Origin: Microbacterium maritypicum MF109
GTDB lineage: Bacteria > Actinomycetota > Actinomycetes > Actinomycetales > Microbacteriaceae
Direction of reading: 5' to 3'
NCBI RefSeq assembly: GCF_000455825.1
Contig: NZ_ATAO01000181.1
Span: 41,821-105,820 of the forward strand
DNA length: 64,000 nt
Shown: in pieces, positions 1 to 8,279 of the stretch
Numbering within the stretch: position 1 is the first letter of the stretch
How the letters are laid out: each line of letters opens with the position of its first letter
Notes under the pieces: generated by a model
Told to the model about the DNA's origin: nothing
Databases searched by the model: none
Seen by the model: only the letters and a program-made list of their open reading frames with translations
Translations under genes and position numbers: made by a program

Positions 1-50
1 GCCGAGGACGGAGCCGAGGTCGCTCACCGGTCCTGCCGAAAGTTCTTCCG

Positions 51-1043
51 TCAGCGCGGAATCTCGTGCCAGAGGTCGACCGCGTCGTCATCACCCGAGG
101 AGCGGGTGCCCGCGCGGCCCACCACCGTCACGGCGACACGCGGGTCCCGCCCCGAGCGGATGATGAGCCGAGATGTCTGTGCATGACTCAGCACGACCGC
201 CAGTTCGTCCCTGATCGCCTTGCGACGGGACTCGTCTATGCCGTCGAACCCGCCCTCATCGAAGACGGTCACGACCACTCCACGCCGTCGGGCAGCTTCG
301 ATCGCGTTGCGTACCGCGTCGTTGAGGAGGTCGGCGCCGCGCAGTTCGTCGCGCAGCCTGCCCTCGGCGAGCCGCGCGTCCAGACGTTCCTGATCGTTCA
401 ACACACCTCGCGCCGCGACCACTCTGCTGAGCACCGGACCGGCGACAGCCAGAGCGAACTGCGTGCGCAGACGCCTCTCGCGCTGACGCACCCGCTGCGT
501 GGCATGCCACGCGGACACCGCCTGCTGGATCTCGGCGAGGCGCTCGGTGTCGCGCACCGCACGATCCCAGAACATCACGAGGAGTCGAGCGACGGCCACC
601 CACATGATCGAGCCGACCAGCCCCAGGTTGAGGGCCACGACGAACCCCAGAGCCACCGACGCGGCCAGGACGAGCACCGCCAACACGAGCCAGCCGATCA
701 GAGACCGCCGACGCACCACACACACGACCGCGAGCAGTCCGAGCGCCCCGATGTACCAGGTCGCGAACGGGGCGGTACGATCCGCCGGCTCGAGCGAGAA
801 GGTCACGAGCACGGGAATCGCCATGCTCGCGAGCAGCGCGAGGACCGCCGACCACGTCGGCATCCGCACCGAGGAGCCGTCGCCGAGGATGGCGATGTTC
901 ACGACCACGAGATACAGGCCGATGGCGAGGACCATGAGCAGCGGAGCGGTCGGCTGCTCGATCCACCAGATCCCCCGTGCGACGAAGTACAGGGCGAAGC
1001 CGACGGCGAGAGAGGTGGCGACGCTGCGCACGGTGCGGTTCAC
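51..1043 (-). CDS. Membrane protein with degenerate histidine-kinase-like C-terminus
   Basis: Uncharacterised protein of about 330 aa. The first 160 residues hold five or six hydrophobic segments. A soluble part follows with a helix rich in Arg and Glu. Near residues 275-310 is a stretch (AIRDELAVVLSHAQTSRLII) that resembles the N-box of a histidine kinase ATPase, but no G1 or G2 glycine box follows and the protein ends soon after. I infer a pseudo-kinase or accessory subunit. I chose the GTG at 1043 because it overlaps the kinase stop codon as GTGA and has GGGAG five bases upstream; an ATG at 1055 in the same frame is the alternative. Last gene of a regulator-kinase-partner unit. The 50 bases downstream hold nothing I can name. 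Confidence 0.6.
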   Translation of the reverse strand: MNRTVRSVATSLAVGFALYFVARGIWWIEQPTAPLLMVLAIGLYLVVVNIAILGDGSSVRMPTWSAVLALLASMAIPVLVTFSLEPADRTAPFATWYIGALGLLAVVCVVRRRSLIGWLVLAVLVLAASVALGFVVALNLGLVGSIMWVAVARLLVMFWDRAVRDTERLAEIQQAVSAWHATQRVRQRERRLRTQFALAVAGPVLSRVVAARGVLNDQERLDARLAEGRLRDELRGADLLNDAVRNAIEAARRRGVVVTVFDEGGFDGIDESRRKAIRDELAVVLSHAQTSRLIIRSGRDPRVAVTVVGRAGTRSSGDDDAVDLWHEIPR

Positions 1044-2275
1044 GCGCGCTCCCATCCCAGCGTCACGGTCGTGCCGTGCGCGTCGGAGACGATGTCGGCC
1101 GTGCCGGCGACGCCCGCCATACGTGCGAAGATCGACGCCCGGATCCCGAGACGGTCGGCACCGATCGACGCCACGTCGAAGCCGCCGCCGGTGTCCGAAA
1201 CCGTCACGCCGATCCCCTCGTCGCCGTGCCCCTCGACGATGATGTGGAGTCCACGACCGTTGGCGTGGGACACGGCGTTGCCGATCGCCTGCCGCGCGGC
1301 GAGCACGAGTGCGCGAGCGGCCCGCCCGGGTATGAGGCCGATGCCGCCGCGCTCCTCGACGATCGCATCAGCGCCGAGCTCGGACAGGGCTCTACGCAGC
1401 TCCACGACGATCTGCGCCGTGCCGACCGGCTCGTCACTGCCCTCCTGCGCGACGGCCGCTTCGGTATTGGCGAGGCGAGTGAGTGCCTCCCGGGCCATGG
1501 CGACGGCGAGCTCTTCGGCACGCTCCCCCTCAGCCCGCTCCGCGGCGATCAGCGCGGCGAGGACGCTGTCATGCATCAGTGCGGACATCGTCGCCCGCTC
1601 CTCCTCCGCGGCGGCCGCCGCAGCCGCTGTCGAGTACGACGCCACCGCCTGTCCCCTGGCCTCGTCCACGCCGGCGGCGACGGAACGGAACATCCAGCCC
1701 AGGGAGATGATGACGACCCCGAGGATGAGGGTGAACGACACGTCGAACGCCGTCGTCACCCAGAACTCGCGCGAGAACTCCCCCTGGACGAGCCGCACGT
1801 AGCCGTAGACGAACGGCATCCCCGCCGCCCAGGCGAACTGGAGCGGCAACGGGAACGCGAGCATCGCCGCGACCACGCCGACATTGACCAGGAAGAAGAT
1901 CCAGGGCTGCTCGCCGGCGCCCTTGTCCGACGGGTCGACGATCGTCGGCCAGGCGGCGAGCGCGAGGACGTAGACCACGGCGAAGATACCGGAGAAGGTG
2001 CGCACCCCCCGGCCCACCAGACAAGCGACCAGCATCGCAGCCAACGGCACGAACACCACGATCAGGGTGACGACGTGCGCAGGATCCGCGTGCGAGAGCG
2101 ACGCCATCGCAGAGATCAGCGCCTGCGCGCCGAGAACCGCCGAGCCGATCGCGACGACGATCGCGAGGATCCGCTCCATGCGTGTGCCGGTGAAGCGCTC
2201 GTACGCCGTCTCCGTGCTCCCCGGAGAGGGGATCTTGCTCCACGCGTCGCGGATGCTGAGCGGCTCAGCGGCCAC
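1040..2275 (-). CDS. Sensor histidine kinase (NarL/DesK-like)
   Basis: Membrane sensor kinase of 411 aa. Hydrophobic segments lie at about residues 35-60, 68-88, 95-112, 125-150 and 180-197, with no large extracellular domain, so the signal is probably sensed in or near the membrane. A short coiled, alanine-rich linker leads to a divergent H-box (MHDSVLAAL, His about 235). The C-terminal HATPase domain has an N-box Asn near 333 (ARQAIGNAVSHA), a G1 box DTGGGF near 361 and a GTTVTL end. It should phosphorylate the LuxR-type regulator encoded just upstream, whose end it overlaps by 11 bp. Start is GTG without a clear ribosome site, consistent with translational coupling. The signal cannot be told from sequence. 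Confidence 0.8.
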   Translation of the reverse strand: MAAEPLSIRDAWSKIPSPGSTETAYERFTGTRMERILAIVVAIGSAVLGAQALISAMASLSHADPAHVVTLIVVFVPLAAMLVACLVGRGVRTFSGIFAVVYVLALAAWPTIVDPSDKGAGEQPWIFFLVNVGVVAAMLAFPLPLQFAWAAGMPFVYGYVRLVQGEFSREFWVTTAFDVSFTLILGVVIISLGWMFRSVAAGVDEARGQAVASYSTAAAAAAAEEERATMSALMHDSVLAALIAAERAEGERAEELAVAMAREALTRLANTEAAVAQEGSDEPVGTAQIVVELRRALSELGADAIVEERGGIGLIPGRAARALVLAARQAIGNAVSHANGRGLHIIVEGHGDEGIGVTVSDTGGGFDVASIGADRLGIRASIFARMAGVAGTADIVSDAHGTTVTLGWERA

Positions 2276-2924
2276 CGGGTGCCTCGTCAGCCGTGACGAT
2301 CCCGTCTTCCATCGCCCGGCGCAGCAGATCGACCTTCGTCGGCGCCGGACGCCCGACCTCGACGTACTTCACGCGGATGCGGGTGATGTTCTCCTTGGCC
2401 GTGGAGTAGGCGACACCCAGCTTCTCGGCGACGGCCTTCAACGGCAGCCCCGTCGCATACAGACGGAGCACCTCGCGTTCGCGCGTGGCGAGCTGCGCAT
2501 CGGCGAACGCCCGGTCTCCCTCGACCGCGCTCGCCCATTCGACGTTGTTGAGAGCCTCGCCTTGCGCCACCGTGCGGATCGCGTCGAGCACGTCGTCGAG
2601 GGCGGAGGACTTGCTCACCACGCCGGCGGCCCCGGCGGCGAGCGCCTCGCGCACGGCTGCCGGCCGATCGGCGACGCTGTGGATCACGACGCTCGCGCCG
2701 TCGTTGACCAGCGAGGTCACGTTCTCGGTCACGGTCGTGCCGTCGCCGAGGGTGAGGTCGAGGACGACCACCTCGGCAGGTGCGGCCGCGGTGGCTTTGC
2801 GCCATTCGAGGTAGGAGACCACCGTGCTCCCGGAGAAGACCACGGTCTGCGAATCACGCGCGCACGCGGCCTCGAGGCCGAGGCGAACGGACTCGTGATC
2901 GTCGATGAGTGCGACCGTGCTCAT
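2265..2924 (-). CDS. LuxR/NarL-family response regulator
   Basis: Two-component response regulator of 219 aa. The receiver domain (residues 1-120) has the acidic pair Asp8-Asp9 and the likely phospho-acceptor Asp56 (VVVLDLTLGDG). The C-terminal LuxR helix-turn-helix (about 150-205) contains LATREREVLRLYATG and the recognition segment VAEKLGVAYSTAKENI. First gene of the unit with the kinase and the degenerate partner. A TAGGCT hexamer ends six bases before the ATG, so the transcript is probably leaderless. Targets are unknown. Confidence 0.88.
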   Translation of the reverse strand: MSTVALIDDHESVRLGLEAACARDSQTVVFSGSTVVSYLEWRKATAAAPAEVVVLDLTLGDGTTVTENVTSLVNDGASVVIHSVADRPAAVREALAAGAAGVVSKSSALDDVLDAIRTVAQGEALNNVEWASAVEGDRAFADAQLATREREVLRLYATGLPLKAVAEKLGVAYSTAKENITRIRVKYVEVGRPAPTKVDLLRRAMEDGIVTADEAPGGR

Positions 2925-2930
2925 CCCCTC

Positions 2931-2936
2931 AGCCTA
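2931..2936 (-). promoter_or_regulatory. -10 element, leaderless promoter of the response regulator
   Basis: TAGGCT read on the minus strand, six bases from the ATG at 2924. This is the usual distance between a -10 and the transcription start, so mRNA should begin at or next to the A of the start codon. Confidence 0.55.
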
Positions 2937-2965
2937 CTGAGTCCCCCCGAGAAGCCGCGGATCGC

Positions 2966-4210
2966 TCATCGTGTGAGCAGCGCGACGACTTCGAAGTGGT
3001 GCGAGTGCGGGAACAGATCGAAGCCCCGAAGTCGGTCGACGTTCCAACCGAGGGTGCGGAAGGTGCCGAGATCCCGGGCGAGTGCCACGGGGTCGCACGC
3101 GACGTACGCGATGGCCTCCGGCGCGAGTGCGTGCACCGCTTCGACGACCTGCCGACCGGCACCGGCGCGGGGCGGGTCGAGCACGACGGCGCCCGTGCGC
3201 CCGCTCTTCTGCGTCGCCAGGAAGCGATCGACGCGCGCCGTCACGGCGTTCACTTCGAGCGGCGCGAGATTCGCGGCGGCGTGCGCAGTGGCGCGTGCAC
3301 TGGACTCGACCGTCACGATGTCGGTCCCGCCGAGATCGGCGAGCGTCGCGGCGAACAGTCCGACCCCTCCATACAGGTCGTAGTGCGTCTTCTGGTCGTC
3401 GACATGTCCGTCGAGGATTCCGTAGACCGCGGCGTCGAGCACGGAGGCCGCACGCGGGTGCACCTGCCAGAAGCCCGTGGCGTCGACCTCGAATCGACGG
3501 TCGTTGACCATCTCGTGGATCACCTCGGGAGTGGGACGCTTGCGGAACCCACGCTGCACGCGGGGGGCGCGCTCGGTCTCCTCACGTCGGATGACGCGCA
3601 CCGTGCCGTCGGCGGGCTCGACGAGTTCGATGCGGCCGGGGGCCTCGCCCTGCAGCGCGAGCGCCGCTTCGGCGATCGCGGGCCTGGCCAGCGGATGCGA
3701 GGTCACGGGGACGACGCGGTGGCTGCGTGCGGCGAACGGACCGGCGACTCCCGTGTCGTCGACATGCAGGGTGACGCGTGTGCGCCATCCGAGACCGTCG
3801 CCCGATTCCACCGACTCGATCTCGGGGGCGACCAGACCGCTGCCTGCGAAACGCTCCAGCGCCTCGGTCAGCACGCGCTGCTTGAGCTCACGCTGGTGGT
3901 CGATGTCGATATGGCCGAGGTCGGCGCCACCGGGGCGGTCGGCCGGGTCCCGCGACACGTCGGCTTCCGCCCACACGTGCGGGCGACGGTGCTCCGACGC
4001 CTCCAGCACCTCGATGGTCTCGGCCCGCCAGAAGCTGCGGGTCGAGGCGTCCGCCCCCTCCTGCGGGGCGATCACCCGGGCCCGGACCCGCTCTCCGGGG
4101 ATCGCGTCGGAGACGAAGACCACGCGTCCCTCGTGGCGGGCGATGAACGTGCCCCCGTGCGCGATGCCGGTGATGTCGAGTTCGAGCACGTCGGCTGGGG
4201 AGGAAGTCAT
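2966..4210 (-). CDS. TrmA/RlmD-family RNA (uracil-5-)-methyltransferase-like protein
   Basis: SAM-dependent RNA methyltransferase of 414 aa. An N-terminal TRAM-like beta domain (residues 1-60, GIAHGGTFIARHEGRVVFV) should bind RNA. The C-terminal Rossmann fold has the SAM motif DLYGGVGLFAATLADLGG, the VLDPPRAG motif and the nucleophile segment AYVACDPVALARDL, with Cys as the uracil C6 nucleophile. The region that holds the four Fe-S cysteines in RlmD/RumA is present in outline (GGADLGHIDIDHQRELKQRV) but has no cysteines, so this member lacks the cluster. The exact rRNA or tRNA target cannot be read from sequence. Divergent from maf, with an overlapping -10 and a probable leaderless start. Confidence 0.85.
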   Translation of the reverse strand: MTSSPADVLELDITGIAHGGTFIARHEGRVVFVSDAIPGERVRARVIAPQEGADASTRSFWRAETIEVLEASEHRRPHVWAEADVSRDPADRPGGADLGHIDIDHQRELKQRVLTEALERFAGSGLVAPEIESVESGDGLGWRTRVTLHVDDTGVAGPFAARSHRVVPVTSHPLARPAIAEAALALQGEAPGRIELVEPADGTVRVIRREETERAPRVQRGFRKRPTPEVIHEMVNDRRFEVDATGFWQVHPRAASVLDAAVYGILDGHVDDQKTHYDLYGGVGLFAATLADLGGTDIVTVESSARATAHAAANLAPLEVNAVTARVDRFLATQKSGRTGAVVLDPPRAGAGRQVVEAVHALAPEAIAYVACDPVALARDLGTFRTLGWNVDRLRGFDLFPHSHHFEVVALLTR

Positions 4211-4216
4211 TCTTCG

Positions 4217-4226
4217 AGGATACGGT
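4217..4226. promoter_or_regulatory. Bidirectional promoter with overlapping -10 elements
   Basis: On the minus strand TATCCT (4222 to 4217) ends six bases before the methyltransferase ATG at 4210. On the plus strand TACGGT (4221-4226) ends seven bases before the maf ATG at 4234. The two hexamers share the TA step at 4221-4222, so one partly symmetric element could fire both ways and both mRNAs would be leaderless. Confidence 0.5.
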
Positions 4227-4233
4227 GGTGGAC

Positions 4234-4872
4234 ATGCGCGTCTGCCTCGCCTCCACCTCGCCCGCCCGCCTCATGCTGCTCCGGCAGGCGGGAATCGAAC
4301 CGCTCACGGTGTCGCCCGACGTCGATGAGGATGCGGTCGCTGCCGCCGAGGAGGAGAAGAGGGGCGCCCCCCTCGCGCCCGAGGAACTGGTGCTTCTGCT
4401 CGCCCGCGCGAAGGCGGCCGCCGTCGCACGGAGCCTCGCTGCGGACGGGACCTTCGACGGCCTGGTGATCGGCGGGGATTCGATGTTCGCGCTCGGCGGG
4501 CGGGTCTACGGCAAGCCGTACACCGCCGAGGAGGCGACCAGGCGCTGGCAGGAGATGCGCGGCGAGACCGGCATCCTGCATTCCGGGCACTCGGTGTTCC
4601 GGGTCTCCCCCGACGCCGAACCCAAAGAGGCCACCGCGGTCGCCGCGGCCGCCGTGACGTTCGCCGACGACGTGAGCGACGCCGAGATCGCCGCGTACGT
4701 CGCCTCCGGAGAGCCGCTCCTCGTGGCGGGAGCCTTCACCGTCGACAGCCTGGGCGGGGCATTCATCACCCGTGTGGACGGCGATCCTTCGACGGTCGTC
4801 GGCATGTCCCTGTCGACCGTCCGCCGTCTCGCCACCGAGCTCGGTGTCCGTTGGACCGACCTCTGGTCGTAG
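4234..4872 (+). CDS. maf: Maf-family nucleoside triphosphate pyrophosphatase
   Basis: Maf protein of 212 aa, a cytoplasmic house-cleaning hydrolase of non-canonical nucleotides (NTP to NMP plus PPi). It starts with the family motif ASTSPARLMLLRQAGIEPL (S-x-S-P-x-R), has the Glu-rich metal region EDAVAAAEEEKRG, the catalytic GGDSMFALGGRVYGKP, and TGILHSGHSVF before the C-terminal half. Length fits the family. Two in-frame GTG codons lie at 4225 and 4228, but the ATG at 4234 sits seven bases after a TACGGT -10 element, so I take it as a leaderless start. Followed by the acyl-CoA carboxylase subunit, a neighbourhood common in actinobacteria. Confidence 0.9.
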   Translation: MRVCLASTSPARLMLLRQAGIEPLTVSPDVDEDAVAAAEEEKRGAPLAPEELVLLLARAKAAAVARSLAADGTFDGLVIGGDSMFALGGRVYGKPYTAEEATRRWQEMRGETGILHSGHSVFRVSPDAEPKEATAVAAAAVTFADDVSDAEIAAYVASGEPLLVAGAFTVDSLGGAFITRVDGDPSTVVGMSLSTVRRLATELGVRWTDLWS

Positions 4873-4937
4873 ACTCCCCTCCACGTTTTCCCGACTTTCT
4901 TGTGGGGAGTCGTCAAAGGGATCGGGGTCGTTCTCGC

Positions 4938-4943
4938 TAGGCT
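4938..4943 (+). promoter_or_regulatory. -10 element, leaderless promoter of accA
   Basis: TAGGCT ending seven bases before the ATG at 4951. No convincing ribosome site lies in between, which supports a leaderless start and argues against the in-frame GTG at 4900. Confidence 0.55.
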
Positions 4944-4950
4944 GGCAAGC

Positions 4951-6717
4951 ATGCCTGCTATCGCCAAGGTGCTCATCGCCAACCGCGGCGAGATCGCCGT
5001 CCGCATCATCCGCGCCGCCCGCGACTCCGGGATCGCCTCGGTCGCCGTCTACGCCGACCAGGACCGGGATGCCCTGCACACCCGCCTCGCCGACGAGGCC
5101 TACGCTCTCGGCGGCTCGACCAGCGCGGAGACCTACCTCCAGATCGAGAAGATCCTCTCCATCGCCCGCCGCGCCGGTGCCGACGCCGTGCACCCCGGCT
5201 ACGGGTTCCTCGCCGAGAACGCCGAGTTCGCACGCGCCATCATCGAGGCGGGGATGACCTGGATCGGCCCGTCTCCGGAGGCCATCGAGGCTCTCGGCGA
5301 CAAGGTGACCGCGCGTCACGTCGCTGAGAAGGTCGGCGCGCCTCTCGCTCCCGGCACCCCCGGCCCCGTCGAAGGCGCCGATGAGGTCATCGCCTTCGCG
5401 AAGGAGTTCGGCCTCCCGATCGCCATCAAGGCCGCGTACGGCGGCGGCGGACGCGGCCTCAAGGTCGCCCGCGAGCTCGACGAGGTCGCCGAGCTCTTCG
5501 AATCCGCCACCCGCGAGGCCGTCGCCGCCTTCGGACGCGGCGAGTGCTTCGTCGAGAAGTACCTCGACAAGCCGCGTCACGTCGAGACCCAGTGTCTGGC
5601 CGATGCCGCAGGAAACGTCGTCGTCATCTCGACGCGCGACTGCTCGCTGCAGCGCCGCCACCAGAAGCTCGTCGAAGAGGCACCGGCCCCGTTCCTCACG
5701 GAGGAGCAGAACGAGCTGCTCTACTCGGCATCGAAGGCCATCCTGAAGGAGGTCGGATACGTCGGTGCCGGCACCTGCGAGTTCCTCATCGGCGCCGACG
5801 GCACGGTCTCATTCCTCGAGGTGAACACGCGCCTGCAGGTCGAGCACCCCGTCTCCGAAGAGGTCACCGGTATCGATCTGGTGCGCGAGCAGTTCCGCAT
5901 CGCGGCCGGCGGCACCATCGACTACGACGACCCGAAGCCCCAGGGGCACTCGATCGAGTTCCGCATCAACGGCGAGGACCCCGGTCGCGGATTCCTGCCC
6001 CAGCCCGGCCCGATCCACGTCTTCAAGACCTTCGGAGGCCCCGGCATCCGTCTCGACTCCGGCGTCACCGCCGGCGACTCGGTGTCCGGCGCCTTCGACT
6101 CCCTGCTCGCGAAGATCATCGTGACAGGCAAGGACAGGGCGGAAGCGCTGGAGCGCTCGCGCCGCGCACTCGATGAGTTCGAGGTCGCCGGTCTCCCCAC
6201 CGTCATCCCGTTCCACCGCAAGGTCGTGCGCGATCCCGCGTTCACGGCGGAGGACGGCGAGTTCGGGATCTTCACCCGCTGGATCGAGACCGAGTTCGTC
6301 AACGACATCCCCGCGTGGGACGGGGAGCTCGAAGCACCGACCTCCGCCGAAGCACGTCACACCGTGGTCGTCGAGGTCTCCGGCAAGCGCCTCGAGGTGA
6401 GCCTCCCCGACCGCGTGGCCGTCGCCGCCGGTACCGCCGGACGCCCGGCAGCGGTTCCGCCGTCGCGCCGCAGCCACGCCACCACCGCCAACGCCGGGGC
6501 CTCCGGCGACGCGGTGAAGTCGCCCATGCAGGCGACCGTCGTCAAGATCGCCGTCGCCGACGGACAGCAGGTCGTCAAGGGCGACCTGGTGGTCGTGCTC
6601 GAAGCCATGAAGATGGAGCAGCCGCTGCAGGCGCACAAGGACGGCGTGGTCGGCAACATCAACGCGGATGCCGGCGCCACGGTCTCCGCAGGACACCAGC
6701 TGCTCACGATCAGCTGA
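4951..6717 (+). CDS. accA3: Acyl-CoA carboxylase alpha subunit: biotin carboxylase plus BCCP
   Basis: 588 aa, the usual length for the actinobacterial AccA3-type subunit that carboxylates biotin with ATP and bicarbonate for acetyl- and propionyl-CoA carboxylase. The N-terminal carboxylase starts [20 protein letters not shown]; the ATP-grasp loop is [11 protein letters not shown] near residue 165, and [15 protein letters not shown] near 290 holds catalytic residues. The C-terminal 75 residues are a biotinyl domain with [11 protein letters not shown], where the Lys takes biotin, after a short Ala/Pro-rich linker. No carboxyltransferase subunit or biotin ligase is in the window, so partners lie elsewhere. 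An 18-bp hairpin follows the gene. Confidence 0.93.
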   Translation: MPAIAKVLIANRGEIAVRIIRAARDSGIASVAVYADQDRDALHTRLADEAYALGGSTSAETYLQIEKILSIARRAGADAVHPGYGFLAENAEFARAIIEAGMTWIGPSPEAIEALGDKVTARHVAEKVGAPLAPGTPGPVEGADEVIAFAKEFGLPIAIKAAYGGGGRGLKVARELDEVAELFESATREAVAAFGRGECFVEKYLDKPRHVETQCLADAAGNVVVISTRDCSLQRRHQKLVEEAPAPFLTEEQNELLYSASKAILKEVGYVGAGTCEFLIGADGTVSFLEVNTRLQVEHPVSEEVTGIDLVREQFRIAAGGTIDYDDPKPQGHSIEFRINGEDPGRGFLPQPGPIHVFKTFGGPGIRLDSGVTAGDSVSGAFDSLLAKIIVTGKDRAEALERSRRALDEFEVAGLPTVIPFHRKVVRDPAFTAEDGEFGIFTRWIETEFVNDIPAWDGELEAPTSAEARHTVVVEVSGKRLEVSLPDRVAVAAGTAGRPAAVPPSRRSHATTANAGASGDAVKSPMQATVVKIAVADGQQVVKGDLVVVLEAMKMEQPLQAHKDGVVGNINADAGATVSAGHQLLTIS

Positions 6718-6730
6718 CACCCGGCATCAG

Positions 6731-6768
6731 CGGAAAGGGCGCCCCACCGAGGTGGGGCGCCCTTTCCG
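6731..6768. terminator. Bidirectional terminator between accA and lpdA
   Basis: Perfect 18-bp inverted repeat (6731-6748 and 6751-6768, core GGGCGCCCCACC) between two convergent genes. Its ends read AAAGGG and CCCTTT, giving a short U-rich edge in both directions. Confidence 0.85.
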
Positions 6769-6782
6769 CATCTCTCCCGGGA

Positions 6783-8222
6783 TCAGGAGATGTTCACGAG
6801 ATGCATCGCCCTGCTCGCATCGGTGATGCTGCTGGAGAGCGAGGGGTATGCCGCGAAGACCCGCGAGACCTGGTCGACCGTGAGACGGCGTTCGACGGCG
6901 ACCGCGATCGGGTAGATCAGCTCCGATGCCTTCGGCGCCACGATCACGCCGCCGATCACGGTGCCCGATCCCTTGCGCGCGATGAGCTTGACGAAGCCGT
7001 CCTTGATGCCCATCATCTTCGCGCGCGGGTTCGCCGCGAGCGGGAGCTTGTAGACCAGGCCGTCGGCCACACCGTCCTCGACATCCTTCTCGCCGTAGCC
7101 GACCGTGGCGATCTCGGGCGCGGTGAAGATGTTCGAGGTGATCTTGATCTGTTCGAGCGGGATGACGATGTCGCCGAGGGCGTGGAAGACGGCCGTGCGC
7201 CCCTGCATCGAGGCCACTGAGGCCAGCGGGAAGAAGTTCGTGCAGTCGCCGACCGCGTACACGTTGGGGACCGAGGTGCGCGCGACCCGGTTCACCCGCA
7301 CGTGTCCCGACTCGTCGAGCTCGACACCCGCCTCCTCTAGACCGATGCCTGCGGTGTTCGGGATGGAACCGACCGCCATCAGGCAGTGGCTGCCATCGAC
7401 CGTGCGCCCGTCCGACAGGGTGACCGTGACCCCGTCATCCGTGACCTCGACGCGGTCGGCACGGGACTTGGAGAGCACCTGCATGCCCCCGCGCTTGAAG
7501 ACCTTCTCCAGAACGCTCGCCGCATCCTTGTCCTCGCCCGGGAGCACCTGCTCGCGGCTGGAGATCAAGGTCACCTTGGCACCGAGGTTCATGTAGGCGG
7601 AGGCGAACTCCGCACCGGTGACACCGGAACCGACCACGATGAGGTGCTCGGGGAGCGCCTTCATGTCGTACAGCTGCGTCCACGTCAGGATGCGCTTGCC
7701 GTCGGGCTTGGCCGAGTCCAGCTCGCGCGGAGAGGCACCGACCGCCACGATGATCGTGTCGGCCTCGACCCGATCGAAGTCGGTCCCGCCCTGGCCCGTC
7801 GACACGATGATCGCGGTGGGTCCCTCGAGGCGACCGTGACCGGAGAGGATGCGTACGCCGGCTTCGAGGAGCGTCGCACGCATGTCCTCGGACTGCTGAC
7901 CCGCCAGCGCGAGGAGCCGCTTGTTCACGGCGGCGAGGTTGATCGCGATCTCGGGCTTGAGGGGTCGCGAGTGGTCGCCCTTGGCGTAGAAGTTGACCCC
8001 GAGGTCGCTCGCCTCGGAGATGGCGACGGCCGCATCGGCGGTGGCGATCAGGCTCTTCGAGGGCACGACGTCGGTGAGGACGGCGGATCCGCCGACTCCC
8101 ACGCGCTCGACCAGGGTGACCTCGGCCCCCAACTGGGCTGCCGCGAGGGCCGCCTCGTAGCCGCCGGGACCGCCGCCGAGGACGGCGACGCGCTGAGTGC
8201 GCTCGAAAGTGGTGGAAGACAT
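6783..8222 (-). CDS. lpdA: LpdA-type NAD(P)H-quinone dehydrogenase (redox-cysteine-less)
   Basis: Flavoprotein of 479 aa with the fold of dihydrolipoamide dehydrogenase: FAD motif VAVLGGGPGGYEAALAAAQ, NAD motif VVGSGVTGAEFASAYMNLG and FAD-contacting NVYAVGDCTNFFPL. The redox pair CxxxxC that normally sits near residue 45 is absent; the segment reads GVGGSAVLTDVVPSKSLI. The C-terminal HPT motif is replaced by FAAYPSLSSSI. Both changes match, as I recall, M. tuberculosis LpdA (Rv3303c), which reduces quinones and not lipoamide. It should not work in the pyruvate dehydrogenase complex. The ATG at 8222 is preferred over an in-frame ATG at 8231; a weak -10 (GAGAAT) ends seven bases upstream of it. 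Confidence 0.85.
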   Translation of the reverse strand: MSSTTFERTQRVAVLGGGPGGYEAALAAAQLGAEVTLVERVGVGGSAVLTDVVPSKSLIATADAAVAISEASDLGVNFYAKGDHSRPLKPEIAINLAAVNKRLLALAGQQSEDMRATLLEAGVRILSGHGRLEGPTAIIVSTGQGGTDFDRVEADTIIVAVGASPRELDSAKPDGKRILTWTQLYDMKALPEHLIVVGSGVTGAEFASAYMNLGAKVTLISSREQVLPGEDKDAASVLEKVFKRGGMQVLSKSRADRVEVTDDGVTVTLSDGRTVDGSHCLMAVGSIPNTAGIGLEEAGVELDESGHVRVNRVARTSVPNVYAVGDCTNFFPLASVASMQGRTAVFHALGDIVIPLEQIKITSNIFTAPEIATVGYGEKDVEDGVADGLVYKLPLAANPRAKMMGIKDGFVKLIARKGSGTVIGGVIVAPKASELIYPIAVAVERRLTVDQVSRVFAAYPSLSSSITDASRAMHLVNIS

Positions 8223-8267
8223 GGAATCCATTCTCGCGCAATCCTGGCACCCGAGCCTGCACCTTCC

Positions 8268-8273
8268 TAGAGT
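8268..8273 (+). promoter_or_regulatory. -10 element, leaderless promoter of the PNP gene
   Basis: TAGAGT ending six bases before the ATG at 8280. It lies in the 57-bp space shared with the divergent lpdA gene. Confidence 0.55.
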
Positions 8274-8279
8274 GGATTC

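Noticed and set aside
66..1802. Long plus-strand open frame opposite the kinase genes
   Set aside because: Rich in Arg, His and Pro with no domain; it is the shadow of the minus-strand kinase and its partner, common in GC-rich DNA.
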